Below, in pieces: positions 44,763 to 52,937 of a stretch of 64,000 bases of DNA. This DNA is from Reyranella sp. (GTDB lineage Bacteria > Pseudomonadota > Alphaproteobacteria > Reyranellales > Reyranellaceae), in the NCBI GenBank assembly GCA_019750135.1, contig JAIEOV010000081.1:1-64000 (forward strand), written 5' to 3'. The stretch's first letter is position 1. Each line of letters begins with the position of its first letter. The translations under genes were made by a program, and so were the position numbers. Below the pieces are notes generated by a model. It did no database searches. It was given only the letters and a program-made list of their open reading frames with translations, and was not told where the DNA came from.

Positions 44763-44828
44763 TGCTATTCCTCTCTTCAATTTTTGCCAAATCGGTCGTT
44801 TGGACTCATCGAAATGCAAGGTTCTGAC

Positions 44829-44858
44829 TAAATAGGTCAGTAATACTGACCTTGTCAA
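44829..44858 (-). promoter_or_regulatory. ilvE promoter with a 19-bp palindromic operator
   Basis: On the minus strand TTGACA (44858-44853) and TATTTA (44834-44829) are 18 bases apart. The perfect 19-base palindrome at 44834-44852 (AGGTCAGTA-A-TACTGACCT on the plus strand) fills the spacer and touches the -10. A protein bound there would block RNA polymerase. It is also only 48 bases from the CDF gene on the other strand. Confidence 0.6.
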
Positions 44859-44900
44859 TATGTCTGAGGGACTTCACACAGGCCAATGTAGAATCGGCCC

Positions 44901-45833
44901 ATGGGCCATTCGCACGCCGGACACACGCACGGAGTTGGACACACTCATGGCGCCGGCACCGCCGGCGGCCGCCACAAGGGCAAGCTGAAGGGCGCCCTGG
45001 CCCTCACCGCAGGCTTCATGGTGGTCGAGGTCGTAGGTGGTCTGCTCACCGGCAGCCTGGCCCTGATCGCCGACGCCGCTCACATGATGACCGATGCCGG
45101 CGGGCTCGCCCTGGCGCTGATGGCCATCCGCTTCGCCGAGCGGGCGGCGACGCCGGAGAAGACCTACGGCTACGTGCGCATGGAGATCCTGTCGGCCCTG
45201 CTCAACGCCGTGGTCCTGCTGCTGGTCACGACCTTCATTCTCTACGAGGCGGTCGACCGCTTCATCAATCCGCCGCCGGTCCTGGCCGGGCCGATGCTGG
45301 CGGTGGCCGCGGTCGGGCTTGCCGTCAATCTCGGCAGCATGAAGCTTCTGGCCGCCGGGTCGAGCGAAAGCTTGAACGTGAAGGGCGCCTATTTCGAGGT
45401 CATGAGCGACATGCTGGGGTCGCTCGGTGTCATCATCGCCGCCCTGATCATCATGTTCACCGGCTGGCGGCTGGCCGATCCGATCATCGGCGCCGGCATC
45501 GGCCTGTTCATCGTGCCGCGCACCTGGTCGTTGATGAAGCAGGCGATCCATATCCTGATGGAAGGCACGCCGCCCGAGATCGACCTCACGCTACTGGAAG
45601 GTGCCATCAAGGAGATCAATGGCGTGGTGGCGGTCCACGACCTGCACGTCTGGACGCTCACCTCGGGGCTCGATTCCATGAGTTGCCACGTCGTCATCGC
45701 TGACATGGCGCGGGCGCGCGAGACGCTGGTGCAGGTCAGCGACGCGATGAAGGCCAAGTTCAACCTGACGCACACGACCATCCAGATCGAGGACCAGGCG
45801 CTGCGCGACGCCGAGGGGCATCGGGGACACTAG
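44901..45833 (+). CDS. Cation diffusion facilitator (Zn/Co/Cd exporter)
   Basis: The 310-residue inner-membrane antiporter begins with a histidine-rich tail (HSHAGHTHGVGHTHG) and has six transmembrane helices. The helix-2 metal site is HMMTD; the helix-5 site reads EVMSD, where the first ligand is Glu instead of the usual His. This change occurs in some CDF subgroups and can shift metal preference. The cytoplasmic C-domain has VHDLHVWTLTSG. It is divergent from ilvE. Metal specificity is not determined by sequence alone. Confidence 0.93.
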   Translation: MGHSHAGHTHGVGHTHGAGTAGGRHKGKLKGALALTAGFMVVEVVGGLLTGSLALIADAAHMMTDAGGLALALMAIRFAERAATPEKTYGYVRMEILSALLNAVVLLLVTTFILYEAVDRFINPPPVLAGPMLAVAAVGLAVNLGSMKLLAAGSSESLNVKGAYFEVMSDMLGSLGVIIAALIIMFTGWRLADPIIGAGIGLFIVPRTWSLMKQAIHILMEGTPPEIDLTLLEGAIKEINGVVAVHDLHVWTLTSGLDSMSCHVVIADMARARETLVQVSDAMKAKFNLTHTTIQIEDQALRDAEGHRGH

Positions 45834-45894
45834 AGAAGTGCTATAGTCGGGCAACAGACGAGAATCGGCACAGACCGACAACTAAGTAGACAAC

Positions 45895-46392
45895 ATGGTG
45901 GAATCGAGAACTCCGGCTAATCCGCTGTTCCTGCGCGACGAGGAACTGCGCCAGGGCATAGAGCTGATGTTCTATGCCTATCGCGACTTCACGTTCGAAT
46001 CCGACCAGCAGCTCAAGCGCTATCAGCTCGGCCGGGCCCATCATCGCGCGCTCTATTTCATCGGCCGCCATCCCGGCCACACGGTCGGCCATCTGCTGTC
46101 GATCCTGAAGGTCACCAAGCAGTCGATCTCGCGCGTGCTGAAGGACCTGCTCGAGCAGGGCTATGTCGAGCAGAAGAGCGGCGCGCGCGACCGCCGCGAG
46201 CGCCTGCTGTGGCTCACCGAGAAGGGCGTCAAGCTCGAGCGCGAGCTGACCGACCGCCAGAGTTCGCGCTTCGCCCGCGCCTACCGCGAGACCGGCGCCG
46301 ATTCGGTCGAAGGCTTCCGCAAGGTGCTGCTCGGCCTGCTCGATCCCACCGAACGCGCCATCGTCGACAAGCGGGTGCGCGGCCCGCGGTGA
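45895..46392 (+). CDS. petP: MarR-family regulator, PetP-like
   Basis: The 165-residue protein has a MarR winged helix: LGRAHHRALYFIGRHPGHTVGHLLSILKVTKQSISRVLKDLLEQGYV and the wing ARDRRERLLWLTEKG. In Rhodobacter the petP-petR pair regulates cytochrome expression and growth. The same order (MarR protein directly followed by an OmpR-type regulator) is seen here, with the response regulator starting at or just after this stop codon. The symbol rests on this order and the fold. Confidence 0.85.
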   Translation: MVESRTPANPLFLRDEELRQGIELMFYAYRDFTFESDQQLKRYQLGRAHHRALYFIGRHPGHTVGHLLSILKVTKQSISRVLKDLLEQGYVEQKSGARDRRERLLWLTEKGVKLERELTDRQSSRFARAYRETGADSVEGFRKVLLGLLDPTERAIVDKRVRGPR

Positions 46393-46397
46393 GCCTC

Positions 46398-47102
46398 ATG
46401 GATGCCTCGGCCGACAAGCCGCACATCCTGGTCGTCGACGACGACACGCGCCTGCGCGAGCTTCTGCGCACCTTCCTGTCGAAGAACGGCTTCCGCGTCA
46501 CCGTCGCCAGTCAGGCCGCCGAGGCGCGCGAGCGGCTGGGCGTCATCGACTTCGACCTGATCGTGCTCGACGTCATGATGCCGGGGCAGACCGGCCTCGA
46601 CTTCGCCACCGAGATCCGGCGCAGCGACGACGTGCCGATCCTGATGCTGACGGCCATGGGCGACACCAAGGATCGCATCGCCGGCCTGGAGACCGGCGTC
46701 GATGACTATCTCGGCAAGCCGTTCGAGCCGCGCGAGCTGCTGCTGCGTATCCAGAACGTGCTGAAGCGCAACCGCGCCGTGGCGGCGCCGACCGGCGGCG
46801 AGCTGCCGCGCCTCGTCGTGTTCGGTCCCTTCCAGTTCGACCACGAGCTGGGCGAGCTCACCAACATGGGCAAGCGCCTGCCGCTCACCGATGCGGAGAC
46901 CGCGCTGCTGCGCGTGTTCACCACCCGCCTGGGCGAGGTGCTGAGCCGCGAGACTCTCTGCAAGAGCGTCGGTTTGGCCGTCAACGAGCGGGCGATCGAC
47001 GTGCAGGTCACGCGCCTGCGGCGCAAGATCGAGCCCGACCCGTCCTTCCCGCGCTACCTGCGCACCGTGCGAGGCCAGGGCTACCGCCTGGTCGACGCAT
47101 GA
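46398..47102 (+). CDS. petR: OmpR-family response regulator, PetR-like
   Basis: The 234-residue regulator has a receiver domain with phospho-acceptor Asp in FDLIVLDVMMPGQTG, acidic pocket VVDDD, conserved Thr and Lys (MLTAMGD, GKPFEP), and a winged-helix OmpR domain (FTTRLGEVLSRETLCKSV, AIDVQVTRLRRKIEPD). I used ATG 46398; a GTG at 46389 overlaps the petP stop (GTGA) and is an alternative. It lies 4 bases before the sensor kinase. Confidence 0.92.
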   Translation: MDASADKPHILVVDDDTRLRELLRTFLSKNGFRVTVASQAAEARERLGVIDFDLIVLDVMMPGQTGLDFATEIRRSDDVPILMLTAMGDTKDRIAGLETGVDDYLGKPFEPRELLLRIQNVLKRNRAVAAPTGGELPRLVVFGPFQFDHELGELTNMGKRLPLTDAETALLRVFTTRLGEVLSRETLCKSVGLAVNERAIDVQVTRLRRKIEPDPSFPRYLRTVRGQGYRLVDA

Positions 47103-47106
47103 GCGC

Positions 47107-48474
47107 GTGGGTCGACAGATGATAGTAGCGGCCGCCCGCGATCTCTTCGAGAGCATCGCCCGCTTTGCCGACCGGCACTCGCCCCAGACGCTGTTCGCCC
47201 GGGCGCTGATCATCATCGTCGTGCCGATGCTGCTGCTGCAGGCGCTGTCGGCCTGGTGGTTCTACAGCCAGCGCGGCGACAACGTGACCAACCGGCTTGC
47301 CATCCTGCTGGTGCGCGACCTGCGCATGTTGATCGCATTGCGCGGCGAGTTCCCCGACGACGCCCACCGCGCCTGGATCATCAGCCGCTCGGCCCAGGAC
47401 CTGCTGCTCTTCGTCAGCTTCCGCAAGGGCATCGTGCGGCCGTTCAAGGAGCCCGAATACTTCGACATCGCCGCCCGCGAGGTCCAGGGCGCGCTCGAGG
47501 CCGACCTCAAGCGTCCGTATTACATCGACAACAACATCGGCGGCGGCCAGATGCTGATCGAGATCCAGCTCAATGACGGCGACGTCATGGACGTGCTGGT
47601 GCCGCATCTGCGCCTGACCTTCGGGTCGAGCTTCGCCTATGTCATCGCCCAGGTGGGCCTCGCCCTGGTGCTGTTCGGTCTCGCCATCTGGTTCATGCAC
47701 CGCGAGCTGGTGCCGATCGCCCATCTCGGCGTTGCTGCCGACGCCCTGGGCAAGGGGCGCGACGTGCCCGACTTCGCCTTCTCCGGCGGCACGCGCGAGG
47801 TGCGCAACGCCGCCACTGCGTTCCACACCATGCGCATCCGGCTGCGCCGCTCGATCCAGCAGCGCACCGAGATGCTGGCCGGCGTCAGCCACGATCTTAG
47901 GACTCCCCTGACCCGCATGAAGCTCTCGCTGGCGCTATTGCCCGAGTCGCCCGAGACCAAGGAGCTTTCGGAAGATGTCTCCGACATGGAGCGCATGATC
48001 GAGGGCTACCTCGCCTTCGCCCGCGGCGAAGGTGACGAGGACCCGATCCCGACCGACCTCTCCGAGATCCTCGAGGACGTGGCCGCGGGCGCGCGGCGCG
48101 ACAACGCCAATGTCGAAGTGACCTGGCAGGGCGACATGAACGTCGAGCTCAGGCCGCTCGCCATCAAGCGCTGCCTGACCAACCTGGTGTCCAACGCGCT
48201 ACGCTACGGCACCATGGTGCAGTTGCAGGCGGTCCGTGGCCGCACCTCGGTCGAGATCACCATCGACGACAACGGCCCGGGCATCCCGCCCGACAAGTAC
48301 GAGGACGTGTTCCGGCCGTTCTTCCGGCTCGACGAATCGCGAAACGTCGACACCGGCGGCGTCGGCCTCGGCCTCACCATCGCCCGCGACGTGGCGCGCA
48401 GCCATGGCGGCGACGTGGCCCTGGCCCCGTCGGAGCTGGGCGGCCTGCGCGTCGTCGTGCGGATCCCGATCTAG
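47107..48474 (+). CDS. EnvZ-type sensor histidine kinase
   Basis: The 455-residue kinase starts at GTG 47107, with ATG 47119 as alternative. Two transmembrane helices (ALIIIVVPMLLLQALSAWWF and VIAQVGLALVLFGLAIWF) enclose a periplasmic loop of about 120 residues. A HAMP-like linker leads to the DHp helix with the phospho-accepting His in GVSHDLRTPLTRM and the HATPase boxes (RCLTNLVSNALRYG, DNGPGIPP, GVGLGLTIA). It is the likely partner of PetR, placed next to it and encoded in the same operon. Confidence 0.93.
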   Translation: MGRQMIVAAARDLFESIARFADRHSPQTLFARALIIIVVPMLLLQALSAWWFYSQRGDNVTNRLAILLVRDLRMLIALRGEFPDDAHRAWIISRSAQDLLLFVSFRKGIVRPFKEPEYFDIAAREVQGALEADLKRPYYIDNNIGGGQMLIEIQLNDGDVMDVLVPHLRLTFGSSFAYVIAQVGLALVLFGLAIWFMHRELVPIAHLGVAADALGKGRDVPDFAFSGGTREVRNAATAFHTMRIRLRRSIQQRTEMLAGVSHDLRTPLTRMKLSLALLPESPETKELSEDVSDMERMIEGYLAFARGEGDEDPIPTDLSEILEDVAAGARRDNANVEVTWQGDMNVELRPLAIKRCLTNLVSNALRYGTMVQLQAVRGRTSVEITIDDNGPGIPPDKYEDVFRPFFRLDESRNVDTGGVGLGLTIARDVARSHGGDVALAPSELGGLRVVVRIPI

Positions 48475-48932
48475 GGATCGTAGACCGCGATGAAGAGCAC
48501 GGCAGCCGACGGGTTGGTGAGCGTGTGTTGCGGCCAGCCAGCCAGCAGCGCACCCGGCCGAGCTTGATGCTGCGTTCGAGCTCCTGGTTGGTGAGATAGC
48601 CGACCAGGACCGTCGATCCGTGCACCGGCTCGACCGGGATGCGATCGGAGTCGAACACGAGGCGGAGCTCGGCGCCGACAGGCGCTTGGTCAGCCACTTC
48701 CGATGGCGGCGGGTCGAGGACGCTGGAGTGAAAGCCGCGCCAGCCGCCCGGCAGGAAGGCGGCGGCGTCCTCGCCAGCTTTCAGTGCGGCAGCGATGCGG
48801 GGCGCCGAGCTCGGGAAGCTTGCGAAGTGCTGCCGCAACCGGTGCCTCCGACCGCCGGGCCGGCCAGAACAGCATCTTGGCGAGCCAGGTGACAGTCTCG
48901 ACCACGACGGTGGCGATGACTTCGAGAACCAA
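48471..48932 (-). pseudogene. Frameshifted gene for a small membrane protein of unknown function
   Basis: Three frames line up on the minus strand. The first (from about 48932) has a hydrophobic start MVLEVIATVVVETVTWLAKMLF and PVAAALRKLPELG. The second has RIAAALKAGEDAAAFLPGGWRGFHSSVLDPP and GAELRLVFDSDRIPVEPVHGS. The third ends GWPQHTLTNPSAAVLFIAVYDP. Changes fall near 48790 and 48555. No family is recognised. It is convergent with the sensor kinase and ends 3 bases before that gene's stop. Confidence 0.5.
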
Positions 48933-49040
48933 GCCGATGAGATCAGCAAGCGCCTACCGCACTATCCAATGCCTGCCATGCAGCATAGGCACGGGCGCGG
49001 CCGCTTGACAGGGGCGGCGATCGGCACTTTCTTTCAAGGC

Positions 49041-49142
49041 ACGTCCGAGGGGTGTCCGGTTTCCGCAAGGGAGTCGGGCTGAGACAGCCAGTGGGGCTGA
49101 ACCCTTTGAACCTGATCCGGATCATGCCGGCGAAGGAACGGG
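49041..49142 (+). ncRNA. TPP (thiamine pyrophosphate) riboswitch
   Basis: The THI-box motifs occur in order: GGGGTGTCC, the pyrimidine-sensor CTGAGA (49079-49084), then ACCCTTTGAACCTGATCCGG and ATCATGCCGGCGAAGGAACG, which form the pyrophosphate-sensor helices. The 3' end reaches the GGGAG ribosome site of thiO with no room for a terminator, so it probably controls translation start: ligand binding would hide the site. It governs thiO and the coupled downstream thi genes. Confidence 0.93.
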
Positions 49143-49151
49143 AGTTAGCCA

Positions 49152-50168
49152 TTGGCCAAGCCAACCATCATCGTCATCGGCGCCGGCGTTGCCGGCCTCG
49201 GCTGCGCGCTGGAGCTGGTCGAGCGCGGCCTCGCCGTCGAGGTGGTCGAGCGCGGCCAGACGCTGGGCGAGGGGGCCTGCTCCTGGATGGCGGGCGGCAT
49301 GCTGGCGCCGTGGTGCGAACGCGCCACCACCGAGCCCGAGGTCGCCGAATGGGGCGCGCCGTCGATCGACTGGTGGGCCGAGCGGTTTCCCGAAACGGTG
49401 CGCCAGGGCAGCCTGGTGGTCGCCCAGCCGCGCGACCTGCCCGACCTCACGCGCTTTGCCCAGCGCACCGAGCGCTTCGACTGGTTGGATGCCGATGGCA
49501 TCGGGGCGCTCGAGCCCGATCTTGCCGGCCGCTTCCGGCGAGCGCTGTTCTTCCCCGACGAAGCCCATCTCGATCCGCGGCGGGCGTTGGCTGCCCTGGC
49601 GAAGCGCCTGCAGAACCGGGGCGTCGGGATTCGTTTCGGTGTCGAACTGACGCCGCAGGACGCCCAGGCCGACATCGTCGTCGACTGCCGCGGTCTCGCC
49701 GCCCGCAACGCCTTGCCCGATCTGCGTGGCGTGCGCGGCGAGATGGTGGTGGTGCGCTCGCCCGACGTGTCGCTGCAGCGGCCGGTGCGCGTGCTGCATC
49801 CGCGCCTCCCGCTCTACATCGTGCCGCGCGGCAACGGTCTGTTCATGATCGGCGCCACCATGATCGAGAGCGAACGGCGTGGCCCAGTCAGCGTGCGCTC
49901 CGCCGTCGAGCTCCTGAACGCGGCTTATGCGCTGCATCCGGCGTTCGGCGAGGCTGAGATCGTCGAGCTGGGCGCCGACCTGCGGCCGGCCTTTCCCGAC
50001 AACCTGCCGGACGTCAGGCAAAGCGGCCATGTGCTGCACGCCAACGGCCTGTTCCGTCATGGCTTCTTGCTGGCGCCCGCGCTCGCGCGGCGCACCGCGG
50101 AGGCCGTCCTGTCGATGCTTCAACCGGAGACCAACCATGCGGATCTTCCTCAACGACGACGCGCGTGA
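49152..50168 (+). CDS. thiO: Glycine oxidase ThiO, FAD-dependent
   Basis: The 338-residue flavoenzyme oxidises glycine to dehydroglycine (iminoacetate) for the thiazole ring. The FAD Rossmann motif is VIGAGVAGLGCALELVERG near the N-terminus; SWMAGGMLAPWCE is the family signature. It starts at TTG 49152, 9 bases after the riboswitch, with GGGAG at a proper distance. It overlaps thiS by 32 bases. Using ThiO rather than ThiH indicates the aerobic thiazole route. Confidence 0.93.
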   Translation: MAKPTIIVIGAGVAGLGCALELVERGLAVEVVERGQTLGEGACSWMAGGMLAPWCERATTEPEVAEWGAPSIDWWAERFPETVRQGSLVVAQPRDLPDLTRFAQRTERFDWLDADGIGALEPDLAGRFRRALFFPDEAHLDPRRALAALAKRLQNRGVGIRFGVELTPQDAQADIVVDCRGLAARNALPDLRGVRGEMVVVRSPDVSLQRPVRVLHPRLPLYIVPRGNGLFMIGATMIESERRGPVSVRSAVELLNAAYALHPAFGEAEIVELGADLRPAFPDNLPDVRQSGHVLHANGLFRHGFLLAPALARRTAEAVLSMLQPETNHADLPQRRRA

Positions 50169-50334
50169 CGTCGACGCGGCGACCCTCGCCGCGGCCCTCG
50201 ACTCCCTGGGTTTTGGCGGCCGCAAGATCGCCACGGCGGTGAACGGCCGCTTCGTGGCCGCTGCGGCGCGTCCTTCGACACAACTTGTCGACGGCGACCG
50301 CATCGAGGTCGTGGCGCCGATGCAGGGAGGCTGA
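50137..50334 (+). CDS. thiS: Sulfur carrier protein ThiS
   Basis: This 65-residue ubiquitin-like protein carries sulfur as a C-terminal thiocarboxylate. It ends in PMQGG; the di-glycine is the site adenylated by ThiF. The start ATG 50137 lies inside the end of thiO, so translation is coupled. The sequence MRIFLNDDAR and a beta-grasp pattern identify it despite its short length. Confidence 0.92.
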   Translation: MRIFLNDDARDVDAATLAAALDSLGFGGRKIATAVNGRFVAAAARPSTQLVDGDRIEVVAPMQGG

Positions 50335-50336
50335 CC

Positions 50337-51107
50337 ATGTTCTATGGCGTAGAGCTTTCCTCGCGCCTGCTGTTGGGCACCGCGCGCTATCCGTCACCGG
50401 CCGTCCTCGAGCGCGCCATCAAGGCCTCGGGCGCGGAAGTCGTGACGGTCTCGCTGCGCCGCGAAGGCGGTCCTGGCCGGGCCGGCCAGAGCTTCTGGCA
50501 GTTCGTCCAGTCGCTCGGCCTGCGCGTGCTACCCAACACCGCGGGCTGCCATTCGGTGAAGGAGGCGGTGACGACCGCCCACATGGCGCGCGAGCTGTTC
50601 GACACGCCGTGGATCAAGCTCGAGGTGATCGGCGATGCCGACACCCTGCAGCCCGATGTGTTCGGCCTGGTCGAGGCGGCGCGTATCCTGAGCCAGGACG
50701 GCTTCGAGGTGTTTCCCTACACGACCGAGGACCTCGTGGTCGCCGACCGCCTGGTCGAGGCCGGCTGTCGCGTGCTGATGCCGTGGGGCGCGCCGATCGG
50801 CTCGGCGCGCGGCCTGAACAACGTCTACGGCCTGAAGTCGCTGCGCGCGCATTTCCCCGACATCCCGCTGGTCGTCGATGCCGGCTTGGGCGTGCCCAGC
50901 CACGCCGCCGCGGCGATGGAGCTGGGCTACGACGCCGTGCTGCTCAACACCGCGGTGGCCGAGGCGGGCGATCCCGTCGAGATGGCGCGCGCCTTCGCGC
51001 TCGCCGTCGAGGCCGGCCGCGCCGCCCACCTCGCCCAGCCGCTCGAACCGCGTGACATGGCACAGCCGTCGACGCCGGTGATTGGCAAGGCCGCGCTTGG
51101 AGACTGA
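50337..51107 (+). CDS. thiG: Thiazole synthase ThiG
   Basis: The 256-residue TIM-barrel enzyme builds the thiazole phosphate from deoxyxylulose 5-phosphate, dehydroglycine and ThiS thiocarboxylate. The Schiff-base lysine is in WIKLEVIGD, and GTARYPSPAVLERAIKASGAEVVTVSLRR, MPWGAPIGSARGLNN and VVDAGLGVPSHAA are family blocks. It begins 2 bases after the thiS stop. Confidence 0.96.
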   Translation: MFYGVELSSRLLLGTARYPSPAVLERAIKASGAEVVTVSLRREGGPGRAGQSFWQFVQSLGLRVLPNTAGCHSVKEAVTTAHMARELFDTPWIKLEVIGDADTLQPDVFGLVEAARILSQDGFEVFPYTTEDLVVADRLVEAGCRVLMPWGAPIGSARGLNNVYGLKSLRAHFPDIPLVVDAGLGVPSHAAAAMELGYDAVLLNTAVAEAGDPVEMARAFALAVEAGRAAHLAQPLEPRDMAQPSTPVIGKAALGD

Positions 51108-51108
51108 C

Positions 51109-51711
51109 GTGCTCGATCCCTTCTATCCCGTCGTCCCGGACCTGAGCTGGGTGAAGCGCCTGGTGCCGATCGGCGCGCGCCTGATCCAGCTTCGCATCAA
51201 GGACCAGCCGCCGGAGGAGATCGGCCGCCAGGTGCGCGAGGCCCGGGACATCTGCGTGCTCCACGGCGCCCAGCTCATCGTCAACGACTACTGGCAGGCG
51301 GCGATCGACGAAGGCTGCGCCTGGGTCCATCTCGGCCAGGAAGACCTTCTGGACGCCGACATCAAGGCGCTGCGCCGGGCCGGCATCAGGATCGGCGTCA
51401 GCACCCACGATCATGCCGAGCTCGACAAGGGCTTGGCCATTGATCCCGACTATGTGGCGCTGGGCCCGATCTGGCCGACCCAGCTCAAGCAGATGCCGTG
51501 GGCACCGCAGGGCACCGAGCGGCTGGCCGAATGGAAGCGGCTGATCGGCGACCGGCCGCTGGTGGCGATCGGCGGCCTCACGCTCGAGCGCGCGCTGCTC
51601 TGCCTGAAGTCCGGCGCCGACATCGCCGCCGTGGTCGGCGACGTCGTCAACCATCGCGATCCCGAGGGCCAGGCGAAGGCCTGGATCGCGGCAACGCGGA
51701 GGAAGCCATGA
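51109..51711 (+). CDS. thiE: Thiamine phosphate synthase ThiE
   Basis: The 200-residue TIM-barrel enzyme joins hydroxymethylpyrimidine diphosphate and thiazole phosphate. I set the start at GTG 51109, right after the thiG stop and with GGAG in front; a TTG at 51082 would overlap thiG. Motifs include LIQLRIKDQPPEEI, the phosphate-site GARLIQL/ LIVNDYWQAA block, WVHLGQEDL and VAIGGLTLERA. It overlaps thiF by 4 bases. Confidence 0.93.
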   Translation: MLDPFYPVVPDLSWVKRLVPIGARLIQLRIKDQPPEEIGRQVREARDICVLHGAQLIVNDYWQAAIDEGCAWVHLGQEDLLDADIKALRRAGIRIGVSTHDHAELDKGLAIDPDYVALGPIWPTQLKQMPWAPQGTERLAEWKRLIGDRPLVAIGGLTLERALLCLKSGADIAAVVGDVVNHRDPEGQAKAWIAATRRKP

Positions 51712-52673
51712 GCGATCGTTATGCGCGGCAGATGGTGCTCCCCGAGGTCGGCGCGGAAGGACAGGCCCGGCTCGCCGCCGCTTCGGTCCTGGTGGTGGGC
51801 GCCGGCGGCCTGGGCTGCCCCGTGCTGCAGTATCTCACGGGCGCCGGCGTCGGCCGTCTCACCATCGTCGACCACGACACGGTCGAGGAGACCAATCTCC
51901 ACCGCCAGCCGCTCTATGCGATGGCCGACATCGGCAAGTCGAAGGCCGAAACGGCGGCCGCGGTGCTGAAGCGCTTCAATCCGGCGATCGAGGCGACGCC
52001 CGTCGTCGCGCGCCTGGCGCCGCAGAATGCCGCGACGCTGGTCGCCGGCGCCGATCTCGTGATCGATGCTGCCGACAGCTTTGCCGTCAGCTACATCCTG
52101 AGCGACGCCTGCCACGCGGCGGCCAAGCCGCTGGTCAGCGCCTCGGTGATCGGCATGACCGGCTATGCTGGCGCCTTCTGCGGCGGCGGGCCGAGCTATC
52201 GCGCGGTCTTCCCCGATGTCTCGGTCGACGGCGGCACCTGTGCCAGCGTCGGCGTGCTGGGCACCGCCGTCGCCGTCCTGGGCAGCCTGCAGGCGCATCT
52301 CGCCCTGCATCTGCTGCTGGGCCTGGAGCCGAGCGTGCTGGGTCGTGTCGTCACCTTCGATGCCAGGCGCCTGGCGTTTGGCGGCTTCGGCTTTGCCGGG
52401 ACGCCTGAACCGGACCGATACGTGCCGTTCATCGCGCCGGAAGCAGTCTTGGCCAGCGACCTCGTGGTCGACCTGCGCGGTCCCGACGAAGCGCCCGAGC
52501 CGTTCGCCGGCGGACGACGGCTCAGTGTCGACGCTATCGAGAACTTGCTCACGCAACCGCCCCCCTCGGTGCGCATTGTCCTGTGTTGCCGCAGCGGCCA
52601 GCGCGCTCTTGCCGCGGCCGACCGATTGCGCGAGCGTGGGGCAGTCGATCTGGCATTGGTGGCATTGGGTTAG
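51708..52673 (+). CDS. thiF: ThiF/MoeB-type adenylyltransferase fused to a rhodanese-like domain
   Basis: The 321 residues have an E1-like adenylation domain (VLVVGAGGLGCPVLQYLTGAGVG, DHDTVEETNLHRQ, IDAADSFAVSYILSDAC) up to about 235 and a C-terminal domain with the rhodanese loop IVLCCRSGQRAL. ThiF adenylates the ThiS C-terminus; the rhodanese would pass persulfide sulfur to it, as in MOCS3/Uba4. The zinc-binding CxxC pairs of classical ThiF/MoeB are not seen. It might also serve the MoaD encoded at 54.8 kb. The start overlaps thiE as ATGA. Confidence 0.88.
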   Translation: MSDRYARQMVLPEVGAEGQARLAAASVLVVGAGGLGCPVLQYLTGAGVGRLTIVDHDTVEETNLHRQPLYAMADIGKSKAETAAAVLKRFNPAIEATPVVARLAPQNAATLVAGADLVIDAADSFAVSYILSDACHAAAKPLVSASVIGMTGYAGAFCGGGPSYRAVFPDVSVDGGTCASVGVLGTAVAVLGSLQAHLALHLLLGLEPSVLGRVVTFDARRLAFGGFGFAGTPEPDRYVPFIAPEAVLASDLVVDLRGPDEAPEPFAGGRRLSVDAIENLLTQPPPSVRIVLCCRSGQRALAAADRLRERGAVDLALVALG

Positions 52674-52687
52674 TATTGGAGGTCGCC

Positions 52688-52933
52688 ATGACATTGCACA
52701 CGACGGATAAGAACGTTCTTGGCCACATCGAGCATCTCGTGGCCGAGGAGAAGAAACTCTACGGCGAGACGAACATGACCGACGACCAGCGCAAGCGCCT
52801 GGCCGCGATCAATGTCGAGCTCGATCGCTGCTGGGACCTGCTGCGCCAGCGCCGCGCGCTGCGCGAGTTCGGCCGCAATCCCGACGACGCCGACGTGCGT
52901 TCGGCCGGCATCGTCGAGAACTACAAGGGCTGA
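52688..52933 (+). CDS. DUF2630 family protein
   Basis: The 81-residue, mostly helical protein has the DUF2630 pattern IEHLVAEEKKLY, then LAAINVELDRCWDLLRQRRALREFG and VENYKG at the end. Function unknown. ATG 52688 follows GGAGG, 14 bases after the thiF gene, so it may be transcribed with the thiamine cluster, though the family has no thiamine link. Confidence 0.85.
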   Translation: MTLHTTDKNVLGHIEHLVAEEKKLYGETNMTDDQRKRLAAINVELDRCWDLLRQRRALREFGRNPDDADVRSAGIVENYKG

Positions 52934-52937
52934 CGAT

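Noticed and set aside
46209..46389. Upstream extension of the PetR frame as a longer response regulator
   Set aside because: The extension lies across petP in another frame and has no domain; a GTG or ATG at 46389/46398 gives the normal length.
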